Source: a virus | DNA length: 46,523 nucleotides | Virus record (IMG/VR): IMGVR_UViG_3300048914_000134 | Coordinates: 1 to 46,523 of that record | Strand: one strand, 5' to 3' | In this document: positions 24,150 through 32,249 of the stretch, in pieces | Position numbering within the stretch: position 1 is the stretch's first letter | Layout: every line of letters starts with the position of its first letter | Program-made: the position numbers and the translations under genes | The notes under the pieces: model-generated | What the model saw: the letters and a program-made list of their open reading frames with translations, nothing else | Told to the model about the DNA's origin: nothing | Databases searched by the model: none

Positions 24150-24173
24150 TCACGTTACTAGAAAGTAATGTGG
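24150..24173. repeat. Dispersed palindrome, copy 9
   Basis: Most diverged arms: TCACGTTAC and GTAATGTGG, spacer TAGAAA. It is only nine bases after the ejection-protein stop and 26 bases before copy 10, making the only close pair. Confidence 0.75.
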
Positions 24174-24199
24174 CCCACTAACTCGCCGTCATTACCATG

Positions 24200-24223
24200 C
24201 CACATTACGGCGCGGTAATGTGA
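24200..24223. repeat. Dispersed palindrome, copy 10
   Basis: Arms CCACATTAC and GTAATGTGA, spacer GGCGCG. It borders island C on the left and is followed by CTCCATAAT. Confidence 0.85.
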
Positions 24224-24732
24224 CTCCATAATGGACCGAGCGGCGGAGCTTTTGCGTAGCGAAAGGCAAGACAGCTCGGCTCCGGGGCGCTCCTCTACCC
24301 CGCCGCTACCCTGCCGACGATTCGCGGCGAGCTAGCCGGCGGTCGCCCTAGCGCAAGCGGGGGATTGGGCTGAAGGAAGAAGAAGAGGAGCGCGGCGGGT
24401 GGAGGCATGAGCGGGAGCGGGCCTCCGATCTAGCTTTCGCTCCGCAAAAGTTCACGCGCAACTTATAAGAAGAAGCGCGACGCGGCGACAGCTTAAGAAG
24501 AGCAGCGACCCCCTTATAAGAGGCCGCCGCCGAGCCCGGAGCTAGCCGCGCCCACCCCCTTAAGAAGGTGTGCAGGAGGGGGGGAGGCAACCACAATCCT
24601 ATTGTAATGATTTTCGACCTCCGTGTCAAGAGCTAACCTGATGCGCCCCGGTTGACCTCCGCAACAGCCGCCGCGACACTTCTTCTTAAGGGGGTGCGGG
24701 CGTGGCTGAGCGGCCCTCGTCCCATTTTCGGG
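24224..24732. other. Non-coding island C between two palindromes
   Basis: These 509 bases have no credible gene. They contain at least five copies of a CTTAWAAG/CTTAAG motif with purine-rich or C-rich flanks (24462, 24492, 24509, 24553 and, inverted, 24679). Two of them form an inverted pair with 15 identical bases. Other GC-rich inverted segments occur at 24240-24460. It could hold an origin, a packaging signal or late regulatory sites. Confidence 0.65.
24553..24696. repeat. Inverted repeat bounding the end of island C
   Basis: CACCCCCTTAAGAAG at 24553-24567 recurs inverted at 24682-24696 as CTTCTTAAGGGGGTG: 15 of 15 bases, about 114 bases apart. Each copy is itself centred on CTTAAG. Confidence 0.65.
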
Positions 24733-24756
24733 CCACATTACACCGGCGTAATGTGG
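24733..24756. repeat. Dispersed palindrome, copy 11
   Basis: Perfect arms around ACCGGC; the symmetry extends outward to GGGG/CCCC-like flanks and is followed by CATAACT. It borders island C on the right and is 28 bases upstream of the ATP-grasp gene. Confidence 0.85.
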
Positions 24757-24784
24757 CCCCATAACTACTACGGAGTACTTCAGT

Positions 24785-26104
24785 ATGCGAATTCTTCTCA
24801 TCGATGCGACCTCTTCCTTCCTCGATTTCGCCCTTCGCTGCGAAGCAGCAGGCCACGAGGTCCGCGTTTTCATGGGTCCGACGAAGCGCGGCGACCGCTC
24901 AACTGTTGGCGATGGCCTCATCACCCGCGTCGCGGACTACAAGCCCTCGATGCAGTGGGCGGACCTCATCCTCACCAGCGACAATGCCAAGTACATTCGA
25001 GAATTGGAGGGCTTCCGGGCGCGTGGCTTTCCGATCTGGGGCTCAAATTCCGAGTGCACTGCTTGGGAACTCGATCGGGATTGCGGCCAGCGGGTTCTTG
25101 AGACTGCGGGGATAGCCACAATCCCGTCGCACTGCTTCAGCAACTATGACAAGGCCGCGGAGTTTGTGCGCTCGACGCTCAAGCGCTACGTGTCGAAACC
25201 TTCGGGGGATGCGGACAAGGCTTTGTCCTACGTGTCGAAAGGGCCGGCTGATTTGATCTTCATGCTCGAGCGTTGGAAGTCCTCGCTCAAGTCCAAAGCC
25301 CCCTTCCTGTTGCAGGAATTCATTCCTGGGATCGAAATGGCCGTAGGCGGATGGGTCGGACGCAACGGGTTCAGCCGGCACTTCCTCGAAAATTTCGAGT
25401 TCAAGAAACTGATGAACGGTGAAATCGGCGTCAACACCGGGGAAATGGGCACTGCAATGCGCTATGTCAGTGCCGAGGATAGCAAGCTCGTCCGAGAGAT
25501 GCTGCTCCCACTTGAAGCCGAACTCATTCGCTGCGGCTACACCGGCTTCATCGACGTGTCCGTGATCATCGACAAGAAGGGGCAGCCTTGGCCTCTGGAG
25601 TTCACGACTCGCCCCGGCTGGCCATTGTTCCAGATTCAGCAAGCGCTCCATCCTGAGCCTTGCGAGTGGATGCTCGGTGCTCTCAACGGCAAGGACACGT
25701 TCGAGCCCCTTCCGGACATCGCAGTTGGGGTTGTGCTTGCCATCCCGGATTTCCCTTACACGACCCTCCTCAACAAGGAAGTCAGTGGCTTCCCGGTGTG
25801 GGGGATTACCCCTCGCAATCGCTACTGGCTGCATCCGGCCGAAATGAAGCTCGGCAAGGCTCCGGTGATGGAAGGCGGGAAGCTCATCGAAAAATCGATG
25901 ATGGTTACTGCAGGGGATTACGTGATGGTTTGCAGTGGGATTGGTGGCACCGTCGAGGAGGCCCGAGGCGAAGCCTATGCTCGGGTCCAGGAAATCGAAC
26001 TGCCCAACAGCCCGATGTACCGCACGGACATCGGCTGCCGATTGGAAAAGCAACTCCCAGAACTCCAAGCTCTGGGCTACGCAACTGCATGGGAGTACAA
26101 GTAA
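24785..26104 (+). CDS. PurD-like ATP-grasp ligase
   Basis: The 439-residue product has the length and fold order of GAR synthetase (PurD): a Rossmann-like N-terminal domain (MRILLIDATSSFLDFAL), a pre-ATP-grasp domain, FLLQEFIPGIEMAVGGWVG (where PurD has EEFLxGxE), GVNTGEMG (PurD NTGGMG) and PLEFTTRPGWP (PurD xEFNxRxGDP). PurD joins phosphoribosylamine and glycine using ATP. Here the usual K-DGLAAGKG lid is replaced by SKPSGDADKALS, and the Mg-binding Asn is Thr, so the substrate is probably different or activity altered. GGAG precedes the ATG. The gene stands between the ejection proteins and the fibre, away from metabolic genes. Possible roles are modification of a virion protein or small molecule. 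Confidence 0.8.
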   Translation: MRILLIDATSSFLDFALRCEAAGHEVRVFMGPTKRGDRSTVGDGLITRVADYKPSMQWADLILTSDNAKYIRELEGFRARGFPIWGSNSECTAWELDRDCGQRVLETAGIATIPSHCFSNYDKAAEFVRSTLKRYVSKPSGDADKALSYVSKGPADLIFMLERWKSSLKSKAPFLLQEFIPGIEMAVGGWVGRNGFSRHFLENFEFKKLMNGEIGVNTGEMGTAMRYVSAEDSKLVREMLLPLEAELIRCGYTGFIDVSVIIDKKGQPWPLEFTTRPGWPLFQIQQALHPEPCEWMLGALNGKDTFEPLPDIAVGVVLAIPDFPYTTLLNKEVSGFPVWGITPRNRYWLHPAEMKLGKAPVMEGGKLIEKSMMVTAGDYVMVCSGIGGTVEEARGEAYARVQEIELPNSPMYRTDIGCRLEKQLPELQALGYATAWEYK

Positions 26105-27565
26105 ATGGCTACGAAAGTTATCATCTGCCCGCCGCCCCCAGCGGTACAGTCTGGGCTGTCGACTGCAGGTGTTGGGGGTGACGGCGGGTTTTCGAGCGCA
26201 GCAGTAACAGCAGCGGCGCAACAACCTCTAACAGGACTGCCGGCGAGTCCCGGCTCCAGCACGAGTGGCTTCAACTCCCCCGCATGGCAGGGCTGGTTCT
26301 CGCAGGTCTACAACCAGCTCAAGGGCCAATTCGTTACAACGAATGCGGTTGCTGACAATGCCAATGGCAATGCCAGCACTGCTCTGGCAAATGCCAATGC
26401 GGCTCTGGCACAGGCCAATGCGGCAATCGCCGGGCTCGGAGCAAAGCTCAATCGCAGCGCCGCAGACGTGCTGTCGGGGGCGGTGAATGTGCTGAATGGA
26501 GGTGGGTTCGTCGCCGGGACTCTGACTTGGGACACCGCCGGCAACAGGACCGGGGGCTACGGTACTGCTATGACCCCGAATGGCATTGCGGCGTATGCCC
26601 CTTCCGGCACCCCGACTTTCGCAATTGACAGCAGCGGCAATGCCTACTTCGCCGGCAGCCTCGGAGCCGCAAGCGGAACCTTCAGCGGCACCCTCATCAG
26701 TGTGAATGGTACGTTCACCGGAACTTTGACCGGCACGACCATTACTGGCTTGACAGTGAATGGCGGTACGATTCAAGGCGGTACGTTCCAGACGAACTCC
26801 ACGGGGCAGAGAGCTGTGATGAACTCTCTCGGCCTGTCGTGCTACGATGGCGGGAACAATCTGATCTTCCAGGCGAACCAAACTGGGGTGTACGCTTCGG
26901 TGTCGTCGAGTGCCGTGGCTCCGGCGGGGGACTTCCGCACAGCTAGCAATACGTCCGGGGCGGCATTGAGCGCTCAGGCCAGTGGCAGTGCAGCGGCATT
27001 GAACGTAACGGCTGGGACGGGGGACGGCATCAAGCTCGATGGCCGCATCACCACTATTGCCAGGGCAGGGGGCGTGAGTAACGCCGTGATGAATTCGGTC
27101 ATTGCGGTGACGGATAATGCCTACCAGTGCGGGTTTACCGGAGCGCGCTGGGCGAATGTCTATGCCGCCAACGGCACAATTATTACTTCGGACGAGAGGC
27201 TGAAGGAGAACTTTGCCGAGTGTGAATTCGGCCTCGACATGGTGCTGGCAGTGACTCCATACCAGTACACGATGAAGATCGGGCAGAATATCGTATCGGA
27301 GGATGGGGACGGCAATCCAGTGGTGACGCCTCGCAAGGGAGAGCGCATCAAATACGGCTGGAAGGCTCAAGACGTGAAGGCATTCATCGGGGATCGGAAT
27401 TTGTCGATGTGGTCGCTGGAAGACAAAGACGATCCAGAGTCGATTCAGTCTCTGACTCCGACGGAACTCATTCCGGTGCTGTGGAAAGCAGTGCGGGAAC
27501 TGAAAGCCGAGGTGGATCAACTAAAAGCAGCAGCGGCTTCGGCCGTCGCAGGCGGAGGTGTGTGA
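26105..27565 (+). CDS. Tail fibre with C-terminal S74 chaperone domain
   Basis: The 486-residue product has an Ala/Gly-rich N-terminal region with a short coiled-coil-like repeat (ANANAALAQANAAIAGLGAKL), a beta-rich Gly/Thr/Ser shaft (GTFSGTLISVNGTFTGTLTGT), and, from about residue 361, TSDERLKENF and the rest of the intramolecular chaperone of the peptidase S74/endosialidase type, which trims itself after helping the trimer fold. The Ser of SDERLK is the usual cleavage nucleophile. It starts directly after the ATP-grasp stop. Confidence 0.9.
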   Translation: MATKVIICPPPPAVQSGLSTAGVGGDGGFSSAAVTAAAQQPLTGLPASPGSSTSGFNSPAWQGWFSQVYNQLKGQFVTTNAVADNANGNASTALANANAALAQANAAIAGLGAKLNRSAADVLSGAVNVLNGGGFVAGTLTWDTAGNRTGGYGTAMTPNGIAAYAPSGTPTFAIDSSGNAYFAGSLGAASGTFSGTLISVNGTFTGTLTGTTITGLTVNGGTIQGGTFQTNSTGQRAVMNSLGLSCYDGGNNLIFQANQTGVYASVSSSAVAPAGDFRTASNTSGAALSAQASGSAAALNVTAGTGDGIKLDGRITTIARAGGVSNAVMNSVIAVTDNAYQCGFTGARWANVYAANGTIITSDERLKENFAECEFGLDMVLAVTPYQYTMKIGQNIVSEDGDGNPVVTPRKGERIKYGWKAQDVKAFIGDRNLSMWSLEDKDDPESIQSLTPTELIPVLWKAVRELKAEVDQLKAAAASAVAGGGV

Positions 27566-27876
27566 TGGGAGCAGCTGATTTTTGGGCCGACGGCCAGTGG
27601 AACTTCTTCTGCGACTTTTGTGGTCGCAAGGAAAAGAGTGGCAACGCCATGAAGACCTGGAACAACTTCCGAGTGTGTCGTCGGCACAAGGAAGTCAGGA
27701 ATCCGCAGGACTTCGTGCGGGGCGTGAAGGACGATCAGACTGTGCCGTGGAGCCGGCCGGAAGCACCGGATACTTTCGTGCAAAGTAATTTTCAACTGTT
27801 GCTGGAAGGGGGCGGGGGCGCATTGATGCAAGAGCCCGATTCCTTCGGCGACCTTTACCCTTTGTTGGTGACCTGA
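27565..27876 (+). CDS. Small zinc-ribbon-like protein
   Basis: The 103-residue product has FFCDFCGRKEKSG near residues 14-26 and VCRRH near 37-41, a C-x2-C ... C-x2-H pattern able to bind zinc. The second half has WSRPE and an acidic tail. Its ATG overlaps the fibre stop (TGATG). Small proteins of this type recur beside phage tail genes; a structural or assembly role is likely but unproven. Confidence 0.75.
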   Translation: MGAADFWADGQWNFFCDFCGRKEKSGNAMKTWNNFRVCRRHKEVRNPQDFVRGVKDDQTVPWSRPEAPDTFVQSNFQLLLEGGGGALMQEPDSFGDLYPLLVT

Positions 27877-27877
27877 T

Positions 27878-28582
27878 ATGGCAAACTCGACGATTAGTAA
27901 TCTTCCTCCAGCGACGACGCTCAGCGGTACGGAACTGGTGCCGGTGGTACAAGGCGGGGTGACGAAAGCCGCCACTGCAGCTCAATTCGGCGGTGGCGGG
28001 GCAGGAAGCCCGAACTTCACCGTCCCAGTGACGATCAAGTCTGGAGACGATACCCTCGCTCCGCTGAAGCTCTACGGAACTCGCACTGATCTGTCCGGGG
28101 ACTTCACCATCACCTATGGAGGTGGCACTCCATTCGGGACTCTGGACGTTTCCGTAACCGTTCCTAGCGGTAGCGGCGGGAACCTGAGCTTCAGCATCCA
28201 GGACGTGAGTGCTGGGAAGCTGCCGGCACTGGTCCTGAACAGCAAGCGCTCCGCAGTGTTTACTGGCGGGGTGTACACGCAGGGGGATGTGTCGGTTCGT
28301 TCCGCTGGGAATGGGCTGCAGGTTTCGGAAGTCGGCGGCGGCGCGAAGCAAGGAGTTACGACTCTGGTTGCCGGGGCGAAGGTAGTAGCGAATGCCAATG
28401 TCACGGCGTCGAGTCGTATCTTCCTGACGGTGCAGTCTCTCGGGACGGTTACGGCCCCAAAAGCTGTAGCCGTCACGGCCCGCACTGTCGGAACGAGCTT
28501 CACGATTACCTCTGCGGATGCAACGGATACCTCGGTGGTAGCCTGGGAAATCTTCGAACCGGCCTCCGCGCCCCCAGCTTAA
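27878..28582 (+). CDS. Tail fibre / tail structural protein
   Basis: The 234-residue product begins MANSTISNLPPATTLSGTELVPVVQGG, a pattern very common at the start of tail-fibre and tail-associated proteins, and is beta-rich throughout (GNLSFSIQDVSAGKLPALVL). No catalytic motif. It follows the zinc-ribbon protein by one base and ends before palindrome copy 12. Confidence 0.75.
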   Translation: MANSTISNLPPATTLSGTELVPVVQGGVTKAATAAQFGGGGAGSPNFTVPVTIKSGDDTLAPLKLYGTRTDLSGDFTITYGGGTPFGTLDVSVTVPSGSGGNLSFSIQDVSAGKLPALVLNSKRSAVFTGGVYTQGDVSVRSAGNGLQVSEVGGGAKQGVTTLVAGAKVVANANVTASSRIFLTVQSLGTVTAPKAVAVTARTVGTSFTITSADATDTSVVAWEIFEPASAPPA

Positions 28583-28604
28583 AGTCCTAGCTATAATTTC
28601 TGCG

Positions 28605-28628
28605 CCACATTACGGCTGAGTAATGTGA
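28605..28628. repeat. Dispersed palindrome, copy 12
   Basis: Arms CCACATTAC and GTAATGTGA around GGCTGA, the same spacer as copy 6. It lies between two tail genes; TATAAT at 28592 just upstream could be a -10 box, though no -35 is visible. Confidence 0.85.
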
Positions 28629-28659
28629 CCCCAAAACTCTTCTCTTTCAGGAACCTGCC

Positions 28660-28944
28660 ATGGCAAACATGACTCCCAGCATGCGGCACCAGCCGTACAA
28701 GACCGGAACGCTGGCCGGTACTCAACTAACGGTGACGATGGAAGACGCGCCACTGCCAGCGAATGTCTGGATCAACAGCACCGCAGGCGGCCGTCAGATC
28801 GAAGTCAGCAATGACGGTACGATCTTCCAGGTCGTCTCGCAATACGACACGAATATCACAGGCCAGCTCATGGTGCGGGTGCTTGTCGGCATTGCTGCTG
28901 TCCGCTTTACCGGGAATGTCGGCGATGCCTGGGGAGTACAATAA
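28660..28944 (+). CDS. Small structural protein
   Basis: The 94-residue, beta-rich product (TLAGTQLTVTMEDAPLPANVW, then an aromatic NVGDAWGVQ end) has the look of a small tail or head-fibre component. Its TAA overlaps the next ATG (TAATG), suggesting coupling with the SGNH tail gene. Confidence 0.7.
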   Translation: MANMTPSMRHQPYKTGTLAGTQLTVTMEDAPLPANVWINSTAGGRQIEVSNDGTIFQVVSQYDTNITGQLMVRVLVGIAAVRFTGNVGDAWGVQ

Positions 28945-30314
28945 TGAGCTACCCACCAGAAAATACGGGAGGCAGCAGCGGCCCGGTGATCGTACCGCCG
29001 TACTCGACCTTCCTGCCGGACATGGACCTCGGCAAGAGCGGGATTGAGGGTTGGATGCCTCGCTTGGGGGTTTTCGATTTGACTGCTCCGGGAACTTTCC
29101 AAGCCACGATCGCCCTTCCCGCAGGGATCATTGGCTGCAGGCTGCTCTTCGAAAACAACAACACCATTGCATCGCCAGTGGTGAATAGCTGCTCGGTGTC
29201 GAACCCGCTGACCGTGGCTGATGTCAACAACAGCGCCGGTACGTGGGTGCAAGGCACCAAGCAGCAGGCTACGGTGTTCCCGTGGCAGTGCCCGAAGCCG
29301 AATGGCGGCACTCAGCTCGTTGTGCCGACGTATACGGACTTTATTCCGATTACCACCTTGCCTCCGACGGACGGTTCTCTGTTCCACCTGTTGACGATGC
29401 GGGTGACGATGGCGGCGTTTTCCGTTGCGACGTTCGGCGGCTTGCCAGTCGGCGGCGACGCCACCACTACCGGCAGTCCGACTGGCGACAACTACACTAA
29501 CTGGGCGACGCGACCTGACGGCCGCATTCGTATCTGGCGCTATCAAACCGGTTCTTTCTCGGCGGCAGGCACTCAGTCCGGCTTCACCTCGACAACGAAC
29601 ATCAGCCAGTGCCCGATTCGCGGGGTGATTCTGTACTTCCGTAACCGCGTAGCGCAGCATTGGTCCTTCGGAGACTCCAACGGCATGGCGGCTGGTGCAA
29701 CCTACCGCGACGACAATGCGGCGATGCGTCTGGCCTTCGAAATGAACGATCCAAACGGCATTGTGCATTGCCACTATCCAAGCTCATGGTCGGGCATGGG
29801 TGGCAATCCTTACAACGGCTTCTATCGCCGTACTCGGGACCTGCTGCGACGCAATGACCTCAACGGGAATTTCCTGTGGTTCCCGACGGCTACTCCGAAC
29901 GATGCTCTGGGGGCCATCACCGCAGCGATTAATCAGAGCTCCGACCAGAACGTGGCGAAGTGCTGTGACATGGCCAACAAGCGAGGGATGCGGAACATCC
30001 TGACGAATTTCGCTCCAGTTGGCAAGAACACTCGCAACTGGTCCACGGACATCACCACTCCAGCGAGCGACACGTTGAGAGTGGCGAAGAACCTCGCAGA
30101 TGCCGCAATGAACTCAGAGGGCACTCTGGTCATCGATGTGGACAGCATGGTGACGAAAGTCGCTCCGTACAATGGGCAGATTCAACCGCTGAGCAATACC
30201 GGGGATCAATCGCTGATGGGCTTTGTTTTCGATGAAATCCACTACAGCGATGCGATCTTCAACGCGATGAAAGATGCCGCAAAGCCGTTTGTGAAAAAAT
30301 CTCTGGGGACCTGA
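28944..30314 (+). CDS. Tail protein with SGNH/GDSL esterase domain
   Basis: The 456-residue product has an N-terminal beta-rich part for virion attachment and a C-terminal SGNH-like domain: HWSFGDSNGM (block I, Ser near residue 245), an aromatic stretch, and VFDEIHYSD (block V D-x-x-H near 431-434). The block II Gly and block III Asn are less clear. SGNH enzymes on phage tails usually de-O-acetylate capsule or LPS polysaccharide. It follows a small structural gene with TAATG overlap and precedes another fibre-like gene. Confidence 0.8.
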   Translation: MSYPPENTGGSSGPVIVPPYSTFLPDMDLGKSGIEGWMPRLGVFDLTAPGTFQATIALPAGIIGCRLLFENNNTIASPVVNSCSVSNPLTVADVNNSAGTWVQGTKQQATVFPWQCPKPNGGTQLVVPTYTDFIPITTLPPTDGSLFHLLTMRVTMAAFSVATFGGLPVGGDATTTGSPTGDNYTNWATRPDGRIRIWRYQTGSFSAAGTQSGFTSTTNISQCPIRGVILYFRNRVAQHWSFGDSNGMAAGATYRDDNAAMRLAFEMNDPNGIVHCHYPSSWSGMGGNPYNGFYRRTRDLLRRNDLNGNFLWFPTATPNDALGAITAAINQSSDQNVAKCCDMANKRGMRNILTNFAPVGKNTRNWSTDITTPASDTLRVAKNLADAAMNSEGTLVIDVDSMVTKVAPYNGQIQPLSNTGDQSLMGFVFDEIHYSDAIFNAMKDAAKPFVKKSLGT

Positions 30315-30315
30315 A

Positions 30316-30993
30316 ATGTTTAATAAATTCTGGAATTGGCTGGTGAAGATCGTGTCCGGGAACTCAGTCGGTATGACTGATGCCGGACATTACCTGTATG
30401 TGGGGGCGTCGAGTGGCGGCTGGAACATGGCCAATACTTCCGAACTCGGGGAAGACCAAGATGATCAGGTGTTTCGTGTGGATCATGCTGGCGGGGATGC
30501 GGCAATTCTGACCTTTACCTGTCAGGGCTCGGACAGGTTCTATGAGCCTTCGATTACCGGGGCTCTGGGACAAGGTTTTGGCACCGGCGGCACTACCGGG
30601 CAGACCCGCACCACTTTGCAAATGGTAAAAGGGGACTCAGCCTTCTTCACTCACCACGGTCGGGTGTGGTTCTGGACGATTGTCCGGCCACTGGCGCGAG
30701 CCTACACGATGCTGGCCGCGGACACTGCCTACACTGCTAAACCGTACGACAACCTCATCCTGATGAACACGTCGACGAATGCCCAGACTGTGAACCTGCC
30801 GCCAGCAACTCAGTTCTGGGTTAACGGGGAAGGTCGTGGGCTGGTGGTGAAATTGCTGGTAGGCGCAAACGCCGGCACCGTTGCTGCCAATGGCAGTGAT
30901 ACTATCGAAGGCGCCGCTAGCGTGGGCATTGCCAGCGCCGGCGGTTTCCGTACACTCCGAGCTACTAGCTCGACAACCTGGGGATTGTTCTAA
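30316..30993 (+). CDS. Tail fibre tip-like protein
   Basis: The 225-residue product has a beta-rich body and a C-terminal pattern (GTVAANGSDTIEGAASVGIA, then LRATSSTTWGLF) common at the ends of phage receptor-binding proteins. A start right after the SGNH gene suggests they act together at the tail tip. No enzyme motif. Confidence 0.7.
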   Translation: MFNKFWNWLVKIVSGNSVGMTDAGHYLYVGASSGGWNMANTSELGEDQDDQVFRVDHAGGDAAILTFTCQGSDRFYEPSITGALGQGFGTGGTTGQTRTTLQMVKGDSAFFTHHGRVWFWTIVRPLARAYTMLAADTAYTAKPYDNLILMNTSTNAQTVNLPPATQFWVNGEGRGLVVKLLVGANAGTVAANGSDTIEGAASVGIASAGGFRTLRATSSTTWGLF

Positions 30994-30994
30994 A

Positions 30995-31624
30995 ATGAAA
31001 AAGCTTTTCGCAATGGCGCTGCTGGCTCTGGCAGCTGTAAGTGGGATGGGCGGCACGGCCTCGGCCCAAGGCCTCTACCCTCGTGCGATGTACGAGATAA
31101 AGATGGACAGTCTCGGCAATGGCATGATTCCGATTTACATGTACTTTCCGGCAGCGGGCAAAAAATGCTTCCGCATGTTGGATGGGGACTTGACGAATCA
31201 GAACTTCCAAGGCCCGATTTGTCCGTTGATGGGGCCGACGCTGAGCTACAACTCCACGACCAATGAACTGAACGTTGCAGTGACTTCACCACAGACAGCT
31301 GTGACCGGAGCTACCGCGAAGTTTGGTTCCTATCGGGTGTACCAATCGGCTACAGTGGCCAGTGGTGTAGCGGTGTTTCAGTTGACCGTGGATGGCTTGA
31401 GCACCGGTGCCCCGCTGTTCCCGAATGAACTATTCACCGATAGCATTGGCCTGATCGTGAATGATTCCACGGCGAGCTATCAGATGTCCTGGACCCTCAC
31501 CAACAGCAACAAGACGCTAACCGTGACGGCGAACAAACTAACAACTGCCAATATCCTGACCGGCGTTTTGGGCCAGGGGCAGGCTAATGGCGCAATCGTG
31601 CGCTTAACCGTGGAAGGAAGGTAA
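30995..31624 (+). CDS. Exported protein with signal peptide
   Basis: The 209-residue product begins MKKLFAMALLALAAVSGMGG and then TASAQG, a textbook Sec signal peptide with an ASA|Q cleavage site and no lipobox cysteine. It would therefore be released into the periplasm. The mature protein is beta-rich, with two early Cys (KKCFRM and GPICPL) able to form a disulfide. The second half (SYQMSWTLTNSNKTLTVTA) resembles tail-protein repeats. ATG at 30995 is only one base after the fibre stop. Possible roles are receptor masking, superinfection exclusion or help with lysis. Confidence 0.75.
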   Translation: MKKLFAMALLALAAVSGMGGTASAQGLYPRAMYEIKMDSLGNGMIPIYMYFPAAGKKCFRMLDGDLTNQNFQGPICPLMGPTLSYNSTTNELNVAVTSPQTAVTGATAKFGSYRVYQSATVASGVAVFQLTVDGLSTGAPLFPNELFTDSIGLIVNDSTASYQMSWTLTNSNKTLTVTANKLTTANILTGVLGQGQANGAIVRLTVEGR

Positions 31625-31625
31625 G

Positions 31626-31760
31626 ATGAAAAAGCTCTTTGCAACTGGCAATGATGTGCCAGACCCAAACAAACCAAAACCTCAGGACAGCGATGATCCA
31701 GCGCCAGAAGTAAAAGTGTTTGCCCCGAAAGGGAAACAGTCCCTGCGGTCGGGGGGCTGA
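31626..31760 (+). CDS. Small 44-aa protein sharing its start with the exported protein
   Basis: The frame encodes 44 residues: MKKLFATGNDVPDPNKPKPQ followed by an Asp/Pro-rich and then basic end. The first six residues match those of the preceding exported protein and the DNA is nearly the same, suggesting a duplicated start region. It has no membrane segment. The GAAGG before it and tight packing (one base before, two after) favour translation. Confidence 0.6.
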   Translation: MKKLFATGNDVPDPNKPKPQDSDDPAPEVKVFAPKGKQSLRSGG

Positions 31761-31762
31761 CC

Positions 31763-32200
31763 ATGACGCTCTTGGATTGGCTCGGAAGAGCCTTGTGCTT
31801 GGTCGTGACCTTCGGTGCGGCTTACGCAAAAGGCACTCTCTACCAACCCGAGAGCGCATTACTAAGCGTAGCGATCAGTCAATGTTTATCTGCGTTTTGT
31901 AATGCCATTGCAGTCGTTGCGGCTGCCTACCTTGTCCGGGGCCGCGCCTCGTATGAACTACAGCTCCTCGCATACTGCGCTGTGGTCGTAAATTTACTGA
32001 GTTTCATTTCCTATGCGGCCAAGATTTCGCCGATGGTACATGCTCTTAACCTGACCATTACGGTGATTTCGTATGCCCAACTTGCCCGACTTCTATGGCC
32101 TCGCAATGACAGTTTTGTCGACTATTGTATTAGTAGGCTGTTTCTTTTATCAGCTGCTCCGACAATTAAGAATCTTCATGTTGAAAAGGAAAAAACGTGA
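31763..32200 (+). CDS. Multi-spanning membrane protein of the lysis region
   Basis: The 145-residue product has about four hydrophobic segments (near 8-25, 33-58, 66-88 and 91-112) and a short polar C-terminus ending VEKEKT. Its position directly before a holin-like gene and endolysin suggests a lysis role (antiholin or accessory holin), but no family is recognised. It overlaps the next gene by four bases (GTGA). Confidence 0.7.
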   Translation: MTLLDWLGRALCLVVTFGAAYAKGTLYQPESALLSVAISQCLSAFCNAIAVVAAAYLVRGRASYELQLLAYCAVVVNLLSFISYAAKISPMVHALNLTITVISYAQLARLLWPRNDSFVDYCISRLFLLSAAPTIKNLHVEKEKT

Positions 32201-32249
32201 ACTGGAACACAGACTTGAGAGACGTCGTGATGGCGCTGGTCGAAAATAA
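32073..32249 (+). CDS. Possible overlapping small membrane protein
   Basis: An alternative frame over the end of the previous gene and the start of the next encodes 58 residues: MPNLPDFYGLAMTVLSTIVL begins a single membrane segment to about residue 26, followed by a strongly basic, helical tail (MLKRKKRELEHRLERRR). A transmembrane anchor plus charged tail is typical of small lysis or spanin-like proteins. The ribosome site is weak (CGGTGA), and overlap makes chance possible. Confidence 0.3.
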   Translation: MPNLPDFYGLAMTVLSTIVLVGCFFYQLLRQLRIFMLKRKKRELEHRLERRRDGAGRK

